Positions 33,754 through 45,945 of a stretch of DNA of 64,000 bases are shown in pieces (within the stretch, counting starts at the first letter, position 1; each line of letters begins with the position of its first letter). The stretch is from the NCBI RefSeq assembly GCF_001659605.2, contig NC_035171.2, positions 5,410,886 to 5,474,885 of the forward strand, in the 5' to 3' direction. This DNA comes from Manihot esculenta (taxonomy: Eukaryota; Streptophyta; Magnoliopsida; Malpighiales; Euphorbiaceae). A program made the position numbers and the translations under genes. A model generated the notes under the pieces. That model had not been told where the DNA came from. It worked only from the letters and a program-made list of their open reading frames with translations, and did not search any database.

Positions 33754-36024
33754 TGTAACACCCCGGAAACTGGTACCCCTCTGTAACGGCCCGAGCTGTT
33801 ATGGCGCTAGGATTCAGGTCGGCTTAAGGCCGCCAGAACCCGTAGCAAGCCTAAACTAAACTATGTGTACCTGTTAAAATCCCATACATGATCCTACTAG
33901 ACTACTAGTCTTTAAAACTTTTTCTGAAAAATCACAGGCTTAACCTCAAAACATTCAGATATACCAATCTGAAATAGCCCCCAGGGCCTACACCAGTAAT
34001 CCTGTCCATAGAGTCACGGGAATCAAACCTGGTCTTCCCTTACGGTCTGATCTTGGGTCAAGGGAATCAAACCCTGTCTCCCCTCATAGCCTGGTCTTGG
34101 GTCAAGGGAATCAAACCCTTTCTTCCCTCACAGTTATATTTCACTGGAGTTTTCGAAACACAACATCTATTAAGCCTGGTTTGACTCATTTCTCATCAAG
34201 AAACGTAAAACAGGATACATGCATACACTAGGCAAAGCACATACTAGACCATAAACACACTGATTTGCTAACTATTACATGACTATACATAACTGTACAT
34301 ACATTCCTTTAATATTCATCATATCCACTATTCTATTACATAATCACAACCTGAGCTAACACTTTATTCTTTACTCTTGCTGTCTCTGACTCTCCAGCTA
34401 CCTCTGAACCTGCAAAACTGGGATTAAGGGAAAGGGATGAGCTTCTAAAGCCCAGTGAGTAGAAACACTGAAAACAGTTTATTACATACACACTTTCATG
34501 AAATGTGTCACAACACAAACATTTCACATATGGGATTAGAAATAACCTCAAAACTCCCTCTGTCGGCGCCCGACTCCTCCTATGGAGCTCACACAGGACT
34601 TTCACTGCCATTGACAGATAGTGGGCTATTGATGTCGCCTTGGTCCAATCCCCACTAACAATGAATAATGCAATGCACCATAGTCGTGATTCTAATGCAA
34701 TTACCCTAGTACATATCATGGCATCCATGATGCATGAACTATGCTAAGCATTCCATTTCTCAGTATAAAAGATTAAGTTTAGTTCTACTCACCTCTGCTC
34801 CTCTAGCAGAAAACTGAACTGACTCTGCAACACCTAACACTGGTGACCTCCTCTATCTCTCGGGTCCAATCCTACACAAATGGACTCGAATGAGGTGTCA
34901 AACATAATCTAAACAACTCATAAACAACTCCCCAAAAATCCCTCTAGAACCTCACAAAACATGCATAGAAAACATGCAAAGAAAAGCTGGACAAAGCACC
35001 TTCGGCGGCACCTTCGGAGGCCGAATGTCCCTTCCAGAGCCTAAAGTCAGGCATGTTCGGCGGCACCTTCGGCGGCCGAATGTGCATGACAGATCCGAAA
35101 GTCCAACTTCCGGAGGCAACCTTAGGCAGCCGAAACCACCTCCACAAAGGGTTCGGCGGCCGAATCCTCCCTTCGGCGGCCGAACCTGAGTTCATCCAGA
35201 ACTCAGCTTCGTGCACAACCAAGCTCCTCAATCCTTCCCAACACTCAAAACATGCTTACTTCAACTCCTCAACTTACATATACTCAAGTATATGCACAAA
35301 GGGGTCCAAAACTACCTAAAACCCCAACACAACAACATAACATAACACATAATCATACTTTCATCACAAAACACACATAAATATACTTTTAAACCTAATC
35401 ATGCAAACTCATGCATAAACTCCCTTTTCCCTTTATAAAACTCATGTAAAACATCATAAAAACAAAGGATCAACCCTTACCTCTTGCTGAACAAAGGCTA
35501 GTATGATCCAAACTCAAAACTATGGAGGATCTAAGCTCCAAACTTCTCTAAGCTTGCAAACACTTCAAAAACACATAAAACTCACTTAACACTTGCTTAA
35601 CTTTAAAAGATTTAATGAAAAACCATGAAAACCATCCAAGGGGATCAAAAACTCACCTCTGGTCGTGAAAGGAAGCAAAACTGATCCATTTCACCGACTG
35701 AGGAATGCTTTATAGGCGACTGACCGCCTCAGCTTCGGCAGCCAAAACTGCATGCAAAACTATGCAACGTTCGGCGGCCGAACTTGAACTTCGGGGGCCG
35801 AATCTAAGGCACTTTCGGCGGCCGAACCTCACTTTCGGGGGCCGAACCTGCATTCTGCCTCCTTGGTCTTTTCTCTTCAAAACTCAATCCTAACTCACTC
35901 TAAACCTTTAAAACACTTTAAAACATCTTTTAGAAAACCTTCACTCTACCCTTCTGGGAAATTCCGACATTAAGATTCCACCAGACGGTAGAAATTCCGA
36001 TGCCTGAATTTGCTGGGTATTACA
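33754..36024 (-). mobile_element. N2 3' LTR
   Basis: It is 2271 bp, from TGTAATACCCAGCAAATTC to GGGGTGTTACA on the minus strand. TTCGGCGGCCGAA-type motifs lie at about 34998-35190 and 35727-35850. Three GGTCAAGGGAATCAAACCC repeats lie at about 34015-34135. A TATA-like CCTATAAAGC lies at about 35709-35718. Confidence 0.9.
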
Positions 36025-37561
36025 ATCTTCCCCCCTTTAAAAACATTCGTCCTCGAATGTTAAAAACAACAAATAAGCAAGTAAAATCTAACATTTCTCT
36101 CTAAAGAGAGAATTTCTGAATCTTTATTTTCCTGATCTGAGTCCATACTCCACAATTAATATCCTAATCCTTTTCTGAACTCCACAGCTTTCGCTACGCT
36201 ACTCTGATCCTTACTTCTCTTTTCATCTTGACTAAACTAATCTTTTAATGAAACTCTCATTCTTTAATTCTCAACAGGTAGTGTCCAAATCTCCACCCTA
36301 TCTGGCCAAAACAATCAACTCCTACTAGCTATTCTCATAGAACATCAATCTTAACTGGGAATACCTATCCTTAGTAGTGACTTTGTTAACTGCTTACAGT
36401 CACAACCAAGTCGTAAGAATCTATCCTTCATTTCCCACAACAACACTGGGACATTCCAGAGTGAGGTACTAGGTCGGATAAAACCTTTATCTACTAAGCT
36501 TCTACACTACTCTGACTATTCTCTTAACTCTGCAGATGCCATCCTGTAGGGTAGAAGGAAAGAAATGGTTCCGCGTCCAGATACCATTCTCATTCCAAAC
36601 TCTAACTCCCTGACAGATGGTAAACCTGACAGCTCGTCTGAGAAATACATCTAGAACTACTAGTTAAGGGTACTGAGGCTGATTCCCTGACCTGACTGTT
36701 ATACTCGCTCACAAAAGCTATAACCCTCTGACAACCTTTCCTGAGCAAACTATGAGCCTGCGGGACTGACATCAACTTCTAGGCATCTCTATACTCTGTC
36801 CCTACTAAGGACTACCTCTTATCCATCCTAAGCTCTAAACTCTCCTACCTTGTCTCTGTAGACACAGGTAGTACTATGAGTAGCTAGCCAATCCGCCCTA
36901 GAATGACATCATACAGTTAAATCTAGAACTATAAGGTCAGCTGGATTGCATCTACTCACCTCAACTCTGAACTGAACTGACTGACTCTACCTCAGATGGA
37001 TCATACTCAGGTCCACTGACCCAGAGAACACACTCTAAGCCCAGAAGTCATCAAACCCATTCTATCAACGGCTCACAAACCACAAGGAAAGTGAAACACT
37101 GGGGTCCACTACAAACAACATACACATCTGAACACTTCCAAGTGAACGTACCTGACGTCACTGTGTTTAATGTGTTAGCCTCCTACTAAGTCAGGGTGAA
37201 GATCCAAGCTGAAGCTAATGGAACTTCCCTCGGGAACCCTCTAAAGAAAAGACTAACTCTTTTCTCTGCCTCAACTACCACCTAATCCCAGACTGACTCT
37301 AATCTCTTTCTGAACTCATTCTTACTTCTTCTTTTCCTCTTACTCTGATCTATCTTGTTCTTCCGCTTTGTCTTACTTACTTTTTCTCTAAACCTTTATC
37401 TCTTATTTTCACTTTGAACATCTATCTCTGTTAAACTCTCTTACTTTTACATTAACTAATATCCTCTAGGGTCCACAAAACATACACCTCTAATCACTCA
37501 AAAGAAAAAAAAGAATGAGCATACCTGGCACCTCTGTGTCAGATGTGTCGACCTCTTCTCC
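36025..37561 (-). pseudogene. N2 decayed pol remnants and 3' untranslated region
   Basis: The PPT (AAAGGGGGGAAGAT, minus) abuts the LTR. A slightly eroded copy of the pre-PPT hairpin lies at 36042-36061. Nucleotide matches to protease of A and C occur at about 36790-37070 (GTCAGTGGACC..., TGATGTCATTCTAGGG...GATTGGCTA). Matches to the start of RT occur at about 36310-36480. All frames are broken. About 37070-37500 is pyrimidine-rich on + with no recognisable content. Confidence 0.7.
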
Positions 37562-38080
37562 TTATCTACTAGCCTGAGCCACTCTGCCTGCCAACATCTG
37601 CTGGGACTGAACTATCCAGGGAGCAGTAGGACACTCACGTGCTATGTGCCCTTCCTGTCCGCACCTATAACAAGCTGTGGTCCCTGCTAAACAAACTCCC
37701 TTATGCAGCCTACCACAACTCACACATTTTGGTTTGCCTTTTCCAGAACTCGGACCAGTACCACTAGTCCCTAACTCCCTCTTCCTTGATCCTTTAAGAC
37801 CTCTAACTTTTTTCTTTTTAGCTCTCCCCCACTTCACTCCTTTCCAATTAGCTGTACTCCAAGTGGAGGGTTCATTCTCTCCTATACCTGACATTTTAGT
37901 ATCCTTAGCTTGGACATCTTCTTCATCCATATTCACTTGTAAACCTACATCCCTTCTTTGCACATCCAATCCTATCTCTCTCCTATCTCCTGATACTCTT
38001 TCTAGATTCATTCCTTCTCTATTTTCCTCAAAAGACCCTTCAGACGGATCTGATTTCACAGATTTACTAGCACCACTCAT
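37562..38080 (-). CDS. N2 mini-gag: nucleocapsid-like protein with two zinc knuckles (172 aa)
   Basis: The start at 38080 follows TTATTCTTCAG, as in N1 and the full-length elements. Residues 1-80 (MSGASKSVKSDPSE, VGLQVNMDEED) align with the N1 mini-gag. The shared junction (VNMDE..., then GENEPSTWSTANWKGVKWGRA) replaces the Pro/Tyr and capsid regions. Two knuckles follow at about residues 119-154, CVSCGRLHKGVC and [14 protein letters not shown], with all Cys and His intact. The frame ends at VAQASR just before the position of protease, which continues only as a remnant (DTSDTEVPG). Overall similarity to N1 is moderate while the knuckles are nearly unchanged, suggesting the protein has been kept by selection. 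Confidence 0.7.
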   Translation of the reverse strand: MSGASKSVKSDPSEGSFEENREGMNLERVSGDRREIGLDVQRRDVGLQVNMDEEDVQAKDTKMSGIGENEPSTWSTANWKGVKWGRAKKKKVRGLKGSRKRELGTSGTGPSSGKGKPKCVSCGRLHKGVCLAGTTACYRCGQEGHIARECPTAPWIVQSQQMLAGRVAQASR

Positions 38081-38450
38081 CCTAGCTCTCCTGAAGAATA
38101 ACACACAGAGAAACAAACATTAGCACACATATAGTTCATATGAAAACACATGAACCTACAACATATACATGCATATATAGAGCATAACATTAATACACAT
38201 GCATATATTCATGGCATTCCACATCATCATCAAAGACAAGACTCTATATCCTATCCTAGTGGACATGATTTTACCTATTGTGCTTGCCTTCCTATAAACA
38301 AAACCTCTTTCCGATGTGAGATAATTGGCTCAACACACCGTACTCATGAGGCCCTATGCTCTGATACCAATCTGTAGGTCCGATCATAACCTAGGGCTCT
38401 CCATACCCTATAGGTCCGATCATATGAACCAAACTGCTCTGATACCAATC
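38081..38450 (-). promoter_or_regulatory. N2 leader with a duplicated primer binding site
   Basis: The PBS next to the LTR (TGGTATCAGAGC, minus, at 38436-38447) is repeated exactly at 38358-38369, 78 bp further inside. The sequence between repeats the GATCGGACCTA block. The outer copy is at the normal position. The rest of the leader up to the mini-gag is non-coding. Confidence 0.85.
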
Positions 38451-41400
38451 TGTAACACCCCGGAAACCGGTACCCCTCTGTAACGGCCTGAGCTATTATG
38501 GCGCTAGGATTCAGGTCGGCTTAAGGCCGCCAGAATCCGTAGCAAGCCTAAACTGAACTCTGTGTACCTGTTAAAATCCCATACATGATCCTACTAGACT
38601 ACTAGTCTTTAAAACTTTTTCTGAAAAATCACAGGCTTAACCTCAAAACATTCAGATATACCAATCTGAAATAGCCCCCAGGGCCTACACCAGTAATCCT
38701 GTCCGTAGAGTCACGGGAATCAAACCCGGTCTTCCCTTACGGTCTGATCTTGGGTCAAGGGAATCAAACCCTGTCTCCCCTCACAGCCTGGTCTTGGGTC
38801 AAGGGAATCAAACCCTTTCTTCCCTCACAGTTATATTTCACTAGAGTTTTCGAAACACAACATCTATTAAGCCTGGTTTGACTCATTTCTCATCAAGAAA
38901 CATAAAACAGAATACATGCATACACTAGGGATTAAACATACACTAGGCAAAGCACATACTAGACCATAAACACACTGATTTGCTAACTATTACATGACTA
39001 TACATAACTGTACATACATTCCTTTAATATTCATCATATCCACTATTCTATTACATAATCACAACCTGAGCTAACACTTTATTCTTTACTCTTGCTGTCT
39101 CTGACTCTCCAGCTACCTCAGAACCTGCAAAACTGGGATTAAGGGAAAGGGATGAGCTTCTAAAGCCCAGTGAGTAGAAACACTGAAAACAGTTTATTAC
39201 ATACACACTTTCATGAAATGTGTCACAACACAAACATTTCACATCTCGGATTAGAAATAACCTCAAAACTCCCTCTGTCGGCGCCCGACTCCTCCTATGG
39301 AGCTCACACAGGACTTTCACTGCCATTGACAGATAGTGGGCTATTGATGTCGCCTTGGTCCAATCCCCACTAACAATGAATAATGCAATGCACCATAGTC
39401 GTGATTCTAATGCAATCACCCTAGTACATATCATGGCATCCATGATGCATGAACTATGCTAAAGCATTCCATTTCTCAGTATAAAAGATTAAGTTTAGTT
39501 CTACTCACCTCTGCTCCTCTAGCAGAAAACTGAACTGACTCTACAACACCTAACACTGGTGACCTCCTCTATCTCTCGGGTCCAATCCTACACAAATGGA
39601 CTCGAATGAGGTGTCAAACATAATCTAAACAACTCATAAACAACTCCCCAAAAATCCCTCTAGAACCTTACAAAACATGCATAGAAAACATGCAAAGAAA
39701 AGCTGGACAGAGCACCTTCGGCGGCACCTTCGGAGGCCGAATGTCCCTTCCAGAGCCTAAAGTCAGGCATGTTCGGCGGCACCTTCGGCGGCCGAATGTG
39801 CATGACAGATCCGAAAGTCCAACTTCCGGAGGCAACCTTAGGCAGCCGAAACCACCTCCACAAAGGGTTCGGCGGCCGAATTGTAATACCCGGCTAGACT
39901 CCGGTATCGAAATTCCTACCGTCCGGTGGAATTTAGATGTCGGAAACCTCTAGAAGGGTAAAAGTATGTTTTTATAAAAATGATTTCATGTTTTTAAATG
40001 TTTTAAAGTATGATTTTAAATGAGTTTTTGCATAGAAAGTCTTTGGAGGAAAACCCAGGTTCGGCCGCCGAAAGTCTAGTTCAGCCGCCGAACATGCATG
40101 TGATTAGGAGGCACGTTAGGCCCCCGAAAGCATGAGTGAGGGAAGTTCAGGTTCGGCCGCCGAAAGTCAAGTTCAACCGCCAAACATTGCATGCATGCGG
40201 AGGCACTTTCGGCCCCCGAACGTGGCCTGGCCAGCCACTATAAAAGGGTCCCTTAGGTCCGCACGGGCGAGCTTTTCTTCCCCGTTGTCGGCCAAGGTGA
40301 GTCTCCGTCGCCTCTCCCTCGATCTTGAGTGTTTTCCTTAGATTTTTCCATGATTTTAACAAGTTTTCAACTTTGTTTTGAAGATTTACAAGTTTAGAGA
40401 AAGTTTTGGAGTTTTGAGGATCAAGGAGCTCAATCCTCCTATCTTCGAGTCCAGGTCGTTTCCCTCTCGATCTTCAAGAGGTAAGGGTCGATCTTGAACT
40501 CTTATTATGTTTTAAACAAGTTTTAAGTAAGATCTATGGGGTAGAATGCATGCTTAGCTCATGGTTAGGTTTATGGGCATATGAGATGTTTATGAGCAAT
40601 GTAGCTTGTTTGTGTGTGATTAAAGTGTTGTAGATGGGGTATATGTTAGTTTGAGACCCCTAGGAACTTGTATGCATGTTTTGGGCTGATTTTATGCATG
40701 ATTTAAGTTTGGGAGGCGAAATGTGTACAGAGGAGCCAAGTTTCTGCCCTTCGGCAGAAACCAGGTTCGGCAGCCGAAGGTACTTTCGGCCGCTGAACAT
40801 GGCTGGTAAGGCAAGCCTTTCGGCTGCCGAAGTTGCCCCCGAAAAGAGACTTTCGTCTCTGTCTGGGACTTTCGGCCGCCGAAGGTGCCGCCGAACCTGC
40901 CTGGGTTTCGTCTCTGTCTGGGACTTTCGGCCGCCGAAGGTGCCGCCGAAAGTGCCCTGTCCAGCCATTTCATGCATATTTTTGTATGATGTTTTCATGA
41001 TGTTTTAGGGGGTTATTGGGGAGTAGTTTAGAGTTATGTTTATGTATGTTTGGTCCCTCATTGGAGTCCACCTGTGTAGGTTCGGACCCGAGGAACCGAG
41101 GACCCCAGCAGTGAGTCAGCTGCTACAGAGTACAGTCAGAGCTAGCCAGAGGTGAGTGGAATACACCTTAAGTTTTTAAATAAATGAAATATAATTTTTG
41201 AGCATGCTCATGCATCATATATGCCATGTGATATCATAGGGTGTTGCATTAGTATTCACGAATATGCTGCATTGCATATTATGATGTGGATGTGGATTGG
41301 TTATTGGATGATCCTCTAGTCCTCTTATGTTATGATATGATGATGTTATAGTGCAGATTGCCAGTGAGGCCCATTCTACGCCCCTGGCCAGAGTAAGAGA

Positions 41401-43007
41401 AAGACCAGTGAGGCCCATTCTACGCCCCTGGCATATTGGAATGTATGTTATGTTACAGTTATAGTAAGAGAAAGACTAGTGAGGCCCATTCTACGCCCCT
41501 GGCACGATTGGACTATGTTGAGGGCTATAGGTGACAATACCATCCTTATGTGATTTGTTTGTGATGTGTTGCATTTCATGAAAGCATGAAATAATTTTAA
41601 TATATGTTTTTCTCTATTCTGCTCACTGGGCTATATAGCTCACCCCTCTCCCCTAATCCCCAGGCTTACAGGTACAGGGTAGACAGAGAAGTCAAGAAGA
41701 TTAAAGTTATGTTTATGTAATAGATAGATTGTGGACATGACACATGTACTATGATGTAATGTAAGGAACAGTTCAGTATGTTATGTAATGATGTTTATTG
41801 AGGTTATAGTTGTGCTTGACCCTATGAGTTATGGTTATCCCTTTGTTACATGATCTATAATAATGTTTATGATGTTTATGTTAGTCCAAGCTTATTGTAT
41901 GATGAGATACCCCATTGGAGCATTTGATGAGGGCCCAGTGGAGGTTTATGATTATAGTTATGTGCATGCACAGATTAAGCTTGGATAAAGGAAAGAAAAA
42001 GGTTTACAGTTTATGTATGTTGTTGATCATGTATGGGATTTACAGGTTTACAGGTTACAGGTCAGGCTTGCTACGGGTACCGGCGGCCTTACGCCGATCT
42101 GGATCCTAGCGCCGGTAGCGGTCCGGATTTCCGGGGCGTTACACGAATCCTCCCTTCGGCGGCCGAACCTGAGTTCATCCAGAACTCAGCTTCGTGCACA
42201 ACCAAGCTCCTCAATCCTTCCCAACACTCAAAACATGCATACTTCAACTCCTCAACTTACATATACTCAAGTATATGCACAAAGGGGTCCAAAACTACCT
42301 AAAACCCCAACACAACAACATAACATAACACATAATCATACTTTCATCACAAAACACACATAAATATACTTTTAAACCTAATCATGCAAACTCATGCATA
42401 AACTCCCTTTTCCCTTTATAAAACTCATGTAAAACATCATAAAAACAAAGGATCAACCCTTACCTCTTGCTGAACAAAGGCTGGTATGATCCAAACTCAA
42501 AACTATGGAGGATCTAAGCTCCAAACTTCTCTAAGCTTGCAAACACTTCAAAAACACATAAAACTCACTTAACACTTGCTTAACTTTAAAAGATTTAATG
42601 AAAAACCATGAAAACCATCCAAGGGGATCAAAAACTCACCTCTGGTCGTGAAAGGAAGCAAAACTGATCCATTTCACCGACTGAGGAATGCTTTATAGGC
42701 GACTGACCGCCTCAGCTTCGGCAGCCGAAACTGCATGCAAAACTATGCAACGTTCGGCGGCCGAACTTGAACTTCGGGGGCCGAATCTAAGGCACTTTCG
42801 GCGGCCGAACCTCACTTTCGGGGGCCGAACCTGCATTCTGCCTCCTTGGTCTTTTCTCTTCAAAACTCAATCCTAACTCACTCTAAACCTTTAAAACACT
42901 TTAAAACATCTTTTAGAAAACCTTCACTCCACCCTTCTGGGAAATTCCGACATTAAGATTCCACTAGACGGTAGAAATTCCGATGCCTGAATTTGCCGGG
43001 TATTACA
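38451..43007 (-). mobile_element. N2 5' LTR, interrupted by solo LTR N3
   Basis: The LTR consists of 38451-39881 and 42144-43007; its net length without N3 and the duplication is 2290 bp. It carries an 18-bp tandem duplication near 38930-38955 absent from the 3' copy. Motif arrays and hairpin repeats (about 38700-38830) correspond to those in the 3' copy. Confidence 0.9.
39882..42143 (+). mobile_element. N3: solo LTR of a Tekay-type element
   Basis: A single 2262-bp LTR (TGTAATACCCGGCTAG...GGGGCGTTACA) is flanked by perfect CGAAT duplications (39877-39881, 42144-42148), with no internal sequence. That is the product of LTR-LTR recombination. It has a TATA box (TATAAAA, 40239), GCCGAA arrays (about 40058-40225, 40760-40960), donor-like CAAGAG|GTAAGG (about 40480) and hairpin repeats (about 41361-41505). 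It is closest to the LTRs of element C. Confidence 0.93.
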
Positions 43008-43540
43008 CAATTGGACTTGGATTTCTTGAAGGGCATTCTTGTCTTTTTATTTCTTGGCTTCCTAAATATGTAGGAGAGCTTGCTGAGGTGTAATTAGGTG
43101 TTGCTGAGCTGTCCCACGTGATTGGAGTGCAAGGAGATTCGTGTTGACTTGGTCTCCAAGTTTGACAGATTTTGCTGGTTTTCTGCCTGCTGGTGCTGTT
43201 TGCCCGACGTTGTTTGGGCAAACAGGCTGTCTGGGATCACTGCTATCTGCGCTTGGTGTTGTCTCTGCCTTGCTCCGCTGTTTGCCCAAACAGTCTTGGG
43301 CAAACAGCCTAGTCAGTCGGCTTATCAATTTTTCTCTCCATTTCAGCTTCACTTTGGTTTGGGCAAACCATGCTTGTGCATTTTTACTCTCTTTTAGGCA
43401 GGTTTAAAGCCATTTTTGCCAAATAACCATTTTACTCCATTTTCTGCAAAATAAGATAAAAAAAAAACAAAATTAGGTAAAAAATGTGTAAATTGACATA
43501 AATAATAATATGAAAAATGGGTCTAAATTTGGCTCTATCA
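43008..43540 (-). mobile_element. Element Y 3' LTR, proximal part
   Basis: It begins TGATAGAGCC on the minus strand at 43540. The piece contains TGTTTGCCC / GGGCAAACA repeats at about 43198-43370, a feature shared with the internal regions of Y. It joins the distal part at the CAATT duplication of N2. Confidence 0.85.
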
Positions 43541-44460
43541 AATACCCCCACACCTAGCCCTTTGCTTGTCCTCAAGCAAATAGACTTAGTCAAACAAGCT
43601 TTCTTTACTACTTGATCCTTATTACACTTTAGCTCTTACTCTAGACCCCTACTTTGAAGCATTGTAGTGAAGGGTGTATGCACCAAGATTACTTTCCTCT
43701 TTTCCTTGTCTCTTTTTACCTACTATGGTTAGGATTTATTTTCCTCAAGAGAGATCATACATGCACATATTATTTGTTCAATTAAGACTTTTTCTAGCTC
43801 TCAGAGTGACTTGCCCTTACCTTGAAGTACTTTATTCAGGCTTTTGCACTTTAGATCTTGCTTGGAAAGGTCACCAACCTATTTCTGATGTGAAGGTATA
43901 TATTTTTCAGTTGGTCACCTGTCCAAGTGGCTACTAGCTCTGTTCATAGTCTTTTGACCATTGGAACAGTTTTTAATTTGTGCTTTTGAGGACTTTGCCT
44001 TTGCTGAATTTTCTTTCTCTTAATAATTTGGGCAAATCAACAACAGTTGCTAAATCAAGTCATGTTAAGTTCATTCACACAACTTTCAATTTATTCTCTC
44101 CAATGAGGGTCATCAATATATTTTTCACCTTGGCAAGCTTAAAGATTCAATTCAAAAGGAAATTCCCAAAAATGAATACAACTCACTATAAGTGATTCAA
44201 CTTAGGTTTAAAGAGTTATCACGTCAATGGGGTCATGGAAAGAAAGCTCATCCAACATAGCCTATGTGTTTGAGTAGAGCATAGCAAAACAGAAAAACTG
44301 TGGCTTATTTGTATGTGAAGACTGTGGCTATGTGAATGTGAGTGTGTGAGTGTGAATTTAAAGCAAAAATTGAAAAAAATTCACCTAATGTGTACTAATT
44401 AAAATTAAATGTGTGCTAATTAAAATTAAAGCATAAAAGAAATAAAAAAGAATGCATGAG
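43541..44460 (-). other. Element Y 3' untranslated region and polypurine tract
   Basis: On the minus strand TAGGTGTGGGGGTATT (43541-43556) abuts the LTR and is the PPT. It is preceded by GCTTGAGGACAAGC. The remaining 880 bases have no supported coding frame. The upstream 44094-44430 portion is homologous to 1-330 of element X, so it is a conserved non-coding part of this family. Confidence 0.7.
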
Positions 44461-45940
44461 TGACAGAAGCAGTTGTCGAAGCCGGTCAAAAATAACCTTT
44501 TCGGTTACCTACAATTTTACAACTGCAGATAGTGGTAAAGGATCGAATCCACAGAGAATTGATAACAAATCTATTTTCCTTAATCAAGACCAAAAGAATC
44601 CAATTGAAAGCACAATTAAAAGCAAGTAACTAAATAGGAATAGAAGTAAAGTGCAATTAAACTAAAAAGGGGGGTTTTGAGATTGATTTGAATATCAACT
44701 AAAGGAAGTAATTAAAACAGCAAGTAAATCAACAAGTAGATGTAATTAAAAGGGAAATTCAATATGAGAAGGGTCTAGTTGAAGATATGGATCCACCTTG
44801 GTTGTTTGGATTGATCATTGAAACATGAATTCACTTGATTGAAACAATAGGTTAGTTATGGGGGTGGAAGACGCTTCACACACCACCATGTCTTTCCTTA
44901 TGAACAAATTGATTAGGGAACATCCTCTAACCAATTACTAATCAACAAATTGCCAAGGAACGTCCTTGGGCCTTAGGCATCAAACAATTGCCAATTGCAT
45001 GAAGAATTAGAAAGATCCAACCCTAGCTACTCCAAACGCATGAAGATGGTGCTAGATCATACAATTCCTTGGCTTTTACACCAAGTGTTCTAAGGACAGA
45101 ATATCTCCAGCAATTACAGACTAAAGAATATCCCAATCCAATAATCAATTACCTTGTAATCAATAATCAAGAGGCCAATTTGATCATAACAACAAAGCAA
45201 TCATGGAATTAAAGATCAATTGCATGAATATTGGACAAATCAAATAGAAACACTTTATGTTCAGATCTCACAATCCTTTAAACAACCTTAGTTTCAACCA
45301 ATCCTCAACTAGATGGAAGGGTTTCAGCCACTCATGGCTGAACCAAAACAGAAAATAAAAGAAAAGAAGATGAAAAGAAGAAGAATGGTGGTGGGGAGGA
45401 GTGCCTAGCCTTCTTGATCAAACCTATGTTGTGGGACTTCCTTCTTGGTCTTCTTGAAGCCTTTAAATAGCTGTTGAGAGGCTGCCTAGGGTTTGAGGGC
45501 AGTCCATGAGACTCTTTGGGAAGTTTTCTTGAATTCCTCCACTAAAAGGGAAGGTGGAGCCTTCTTGAATGTCTTGGCATGAAGTAGGAAACATGTGATC
45601 TTCAAGATTTGGCTTCCTAAACAAGGAGAAGCCTTTTTGGAGGGAATTCTGGCCGCCTAAGTTCGCCTTGCGCAAGTGGACTTTCGGCTTTGGAACTAAG
45701 GTTCAGTGGCCGAAGGTGGGGCAGTTTCGTCTCTGGAATGGTGGTTGGGCCGCCGAAGGTGCTGCCGAAGGTGGCTTTTCCAGATTTTGCACTTTTGAGC
45801 AGTTTTAAGAGCATTTTCTCTTGAATGTCTCTTTACACCTAATATCTGCAAAATATGATCAAAACCCCAAAATTAGGTAGAAAAGGTGTAAATAAACATT
45901 AAGAACATCATGATAATATGGTCTAAATTATGCTCGATCA
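44461..45940 (-). mobile_element. S: solo LTR of an Athila-type element, carrying GCCGAA-rich sequence
   Basis: A 1480-bp LTR (minus TGATCGAGC...GCTTCTGTCA) lies between perfect ATGAG duplications (44456-44460, 45941-45945). Element Y sequence continues on both sides, which shows that it is a solo LTR inside Y and not Y's own 3' LTR. It shares the GGTCAAAAATAACC and GAAGACGCTTC blocks with the X and Y LTRs. At about 45690-45775 it contains CCGAAGGTG, TTTCGTCTCTGGA and GGGCCGCCGAAGGTGCTGCC, sequence otherwise typical of the Tekay LTR leaders here. Confidence 0.88.
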
Positions 45941-45945
45941 ATGAG

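Larger units (their letters stand above)
33754..43007 (-). mobile_element. N2: non-autonomous Tekay-derived element with mini-gag, containing a solo LTR
   Basis: It is flanked by perfect CAATT duplications (33749-33753, 43008-43012). On the minus strand the order is 5' LTR (38451-43007, interrupted by N3), PBS, mini-gag, decayed protease/RT remnants, PPT, 3' LTR (33754-36024). The architecture and the gag deletion junction match N1, but the LTR sequence is clearly diverged, so N1 and N2 are two subfamilies of one non-autonomous lineage. N2's LTRs differ at roughly 25 sites plus an 18-bp and a 1-bp indel (about 1.1%). Confidence 0.92.

Noticed and set aside
1959..43540. The two Athila-type LTRs (1959-4024 and 32764-43540) as the pair of one element enclosing the rest
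   Set aside because: The left LTR is followed on minus by a PBS and gag (a 5' LTR), and the right one is preceded by a PPT (a 3' LTR). The DNA between them is an integrase gene of another lineage in the opposite direction, so they belong to two elements.
43674..44195. Open frames of 71-87 codons on + between the Y LTR and solo LTR S
   Set aside because: There are no domains, no conservation of frame with the homologous 1-330 region, and the location is in the non-coding 3' region of Y.
44461..45940. This LTR as the 3' LTR of a separate element carrying the gag and integrase to its right
   Set aside because: Perfect ATGAG duplications flank it and Y sequence (shared with X) continues on both sides. 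It is a solo LTR inside Y, and the Y 3' LTR is at 32764-43540.
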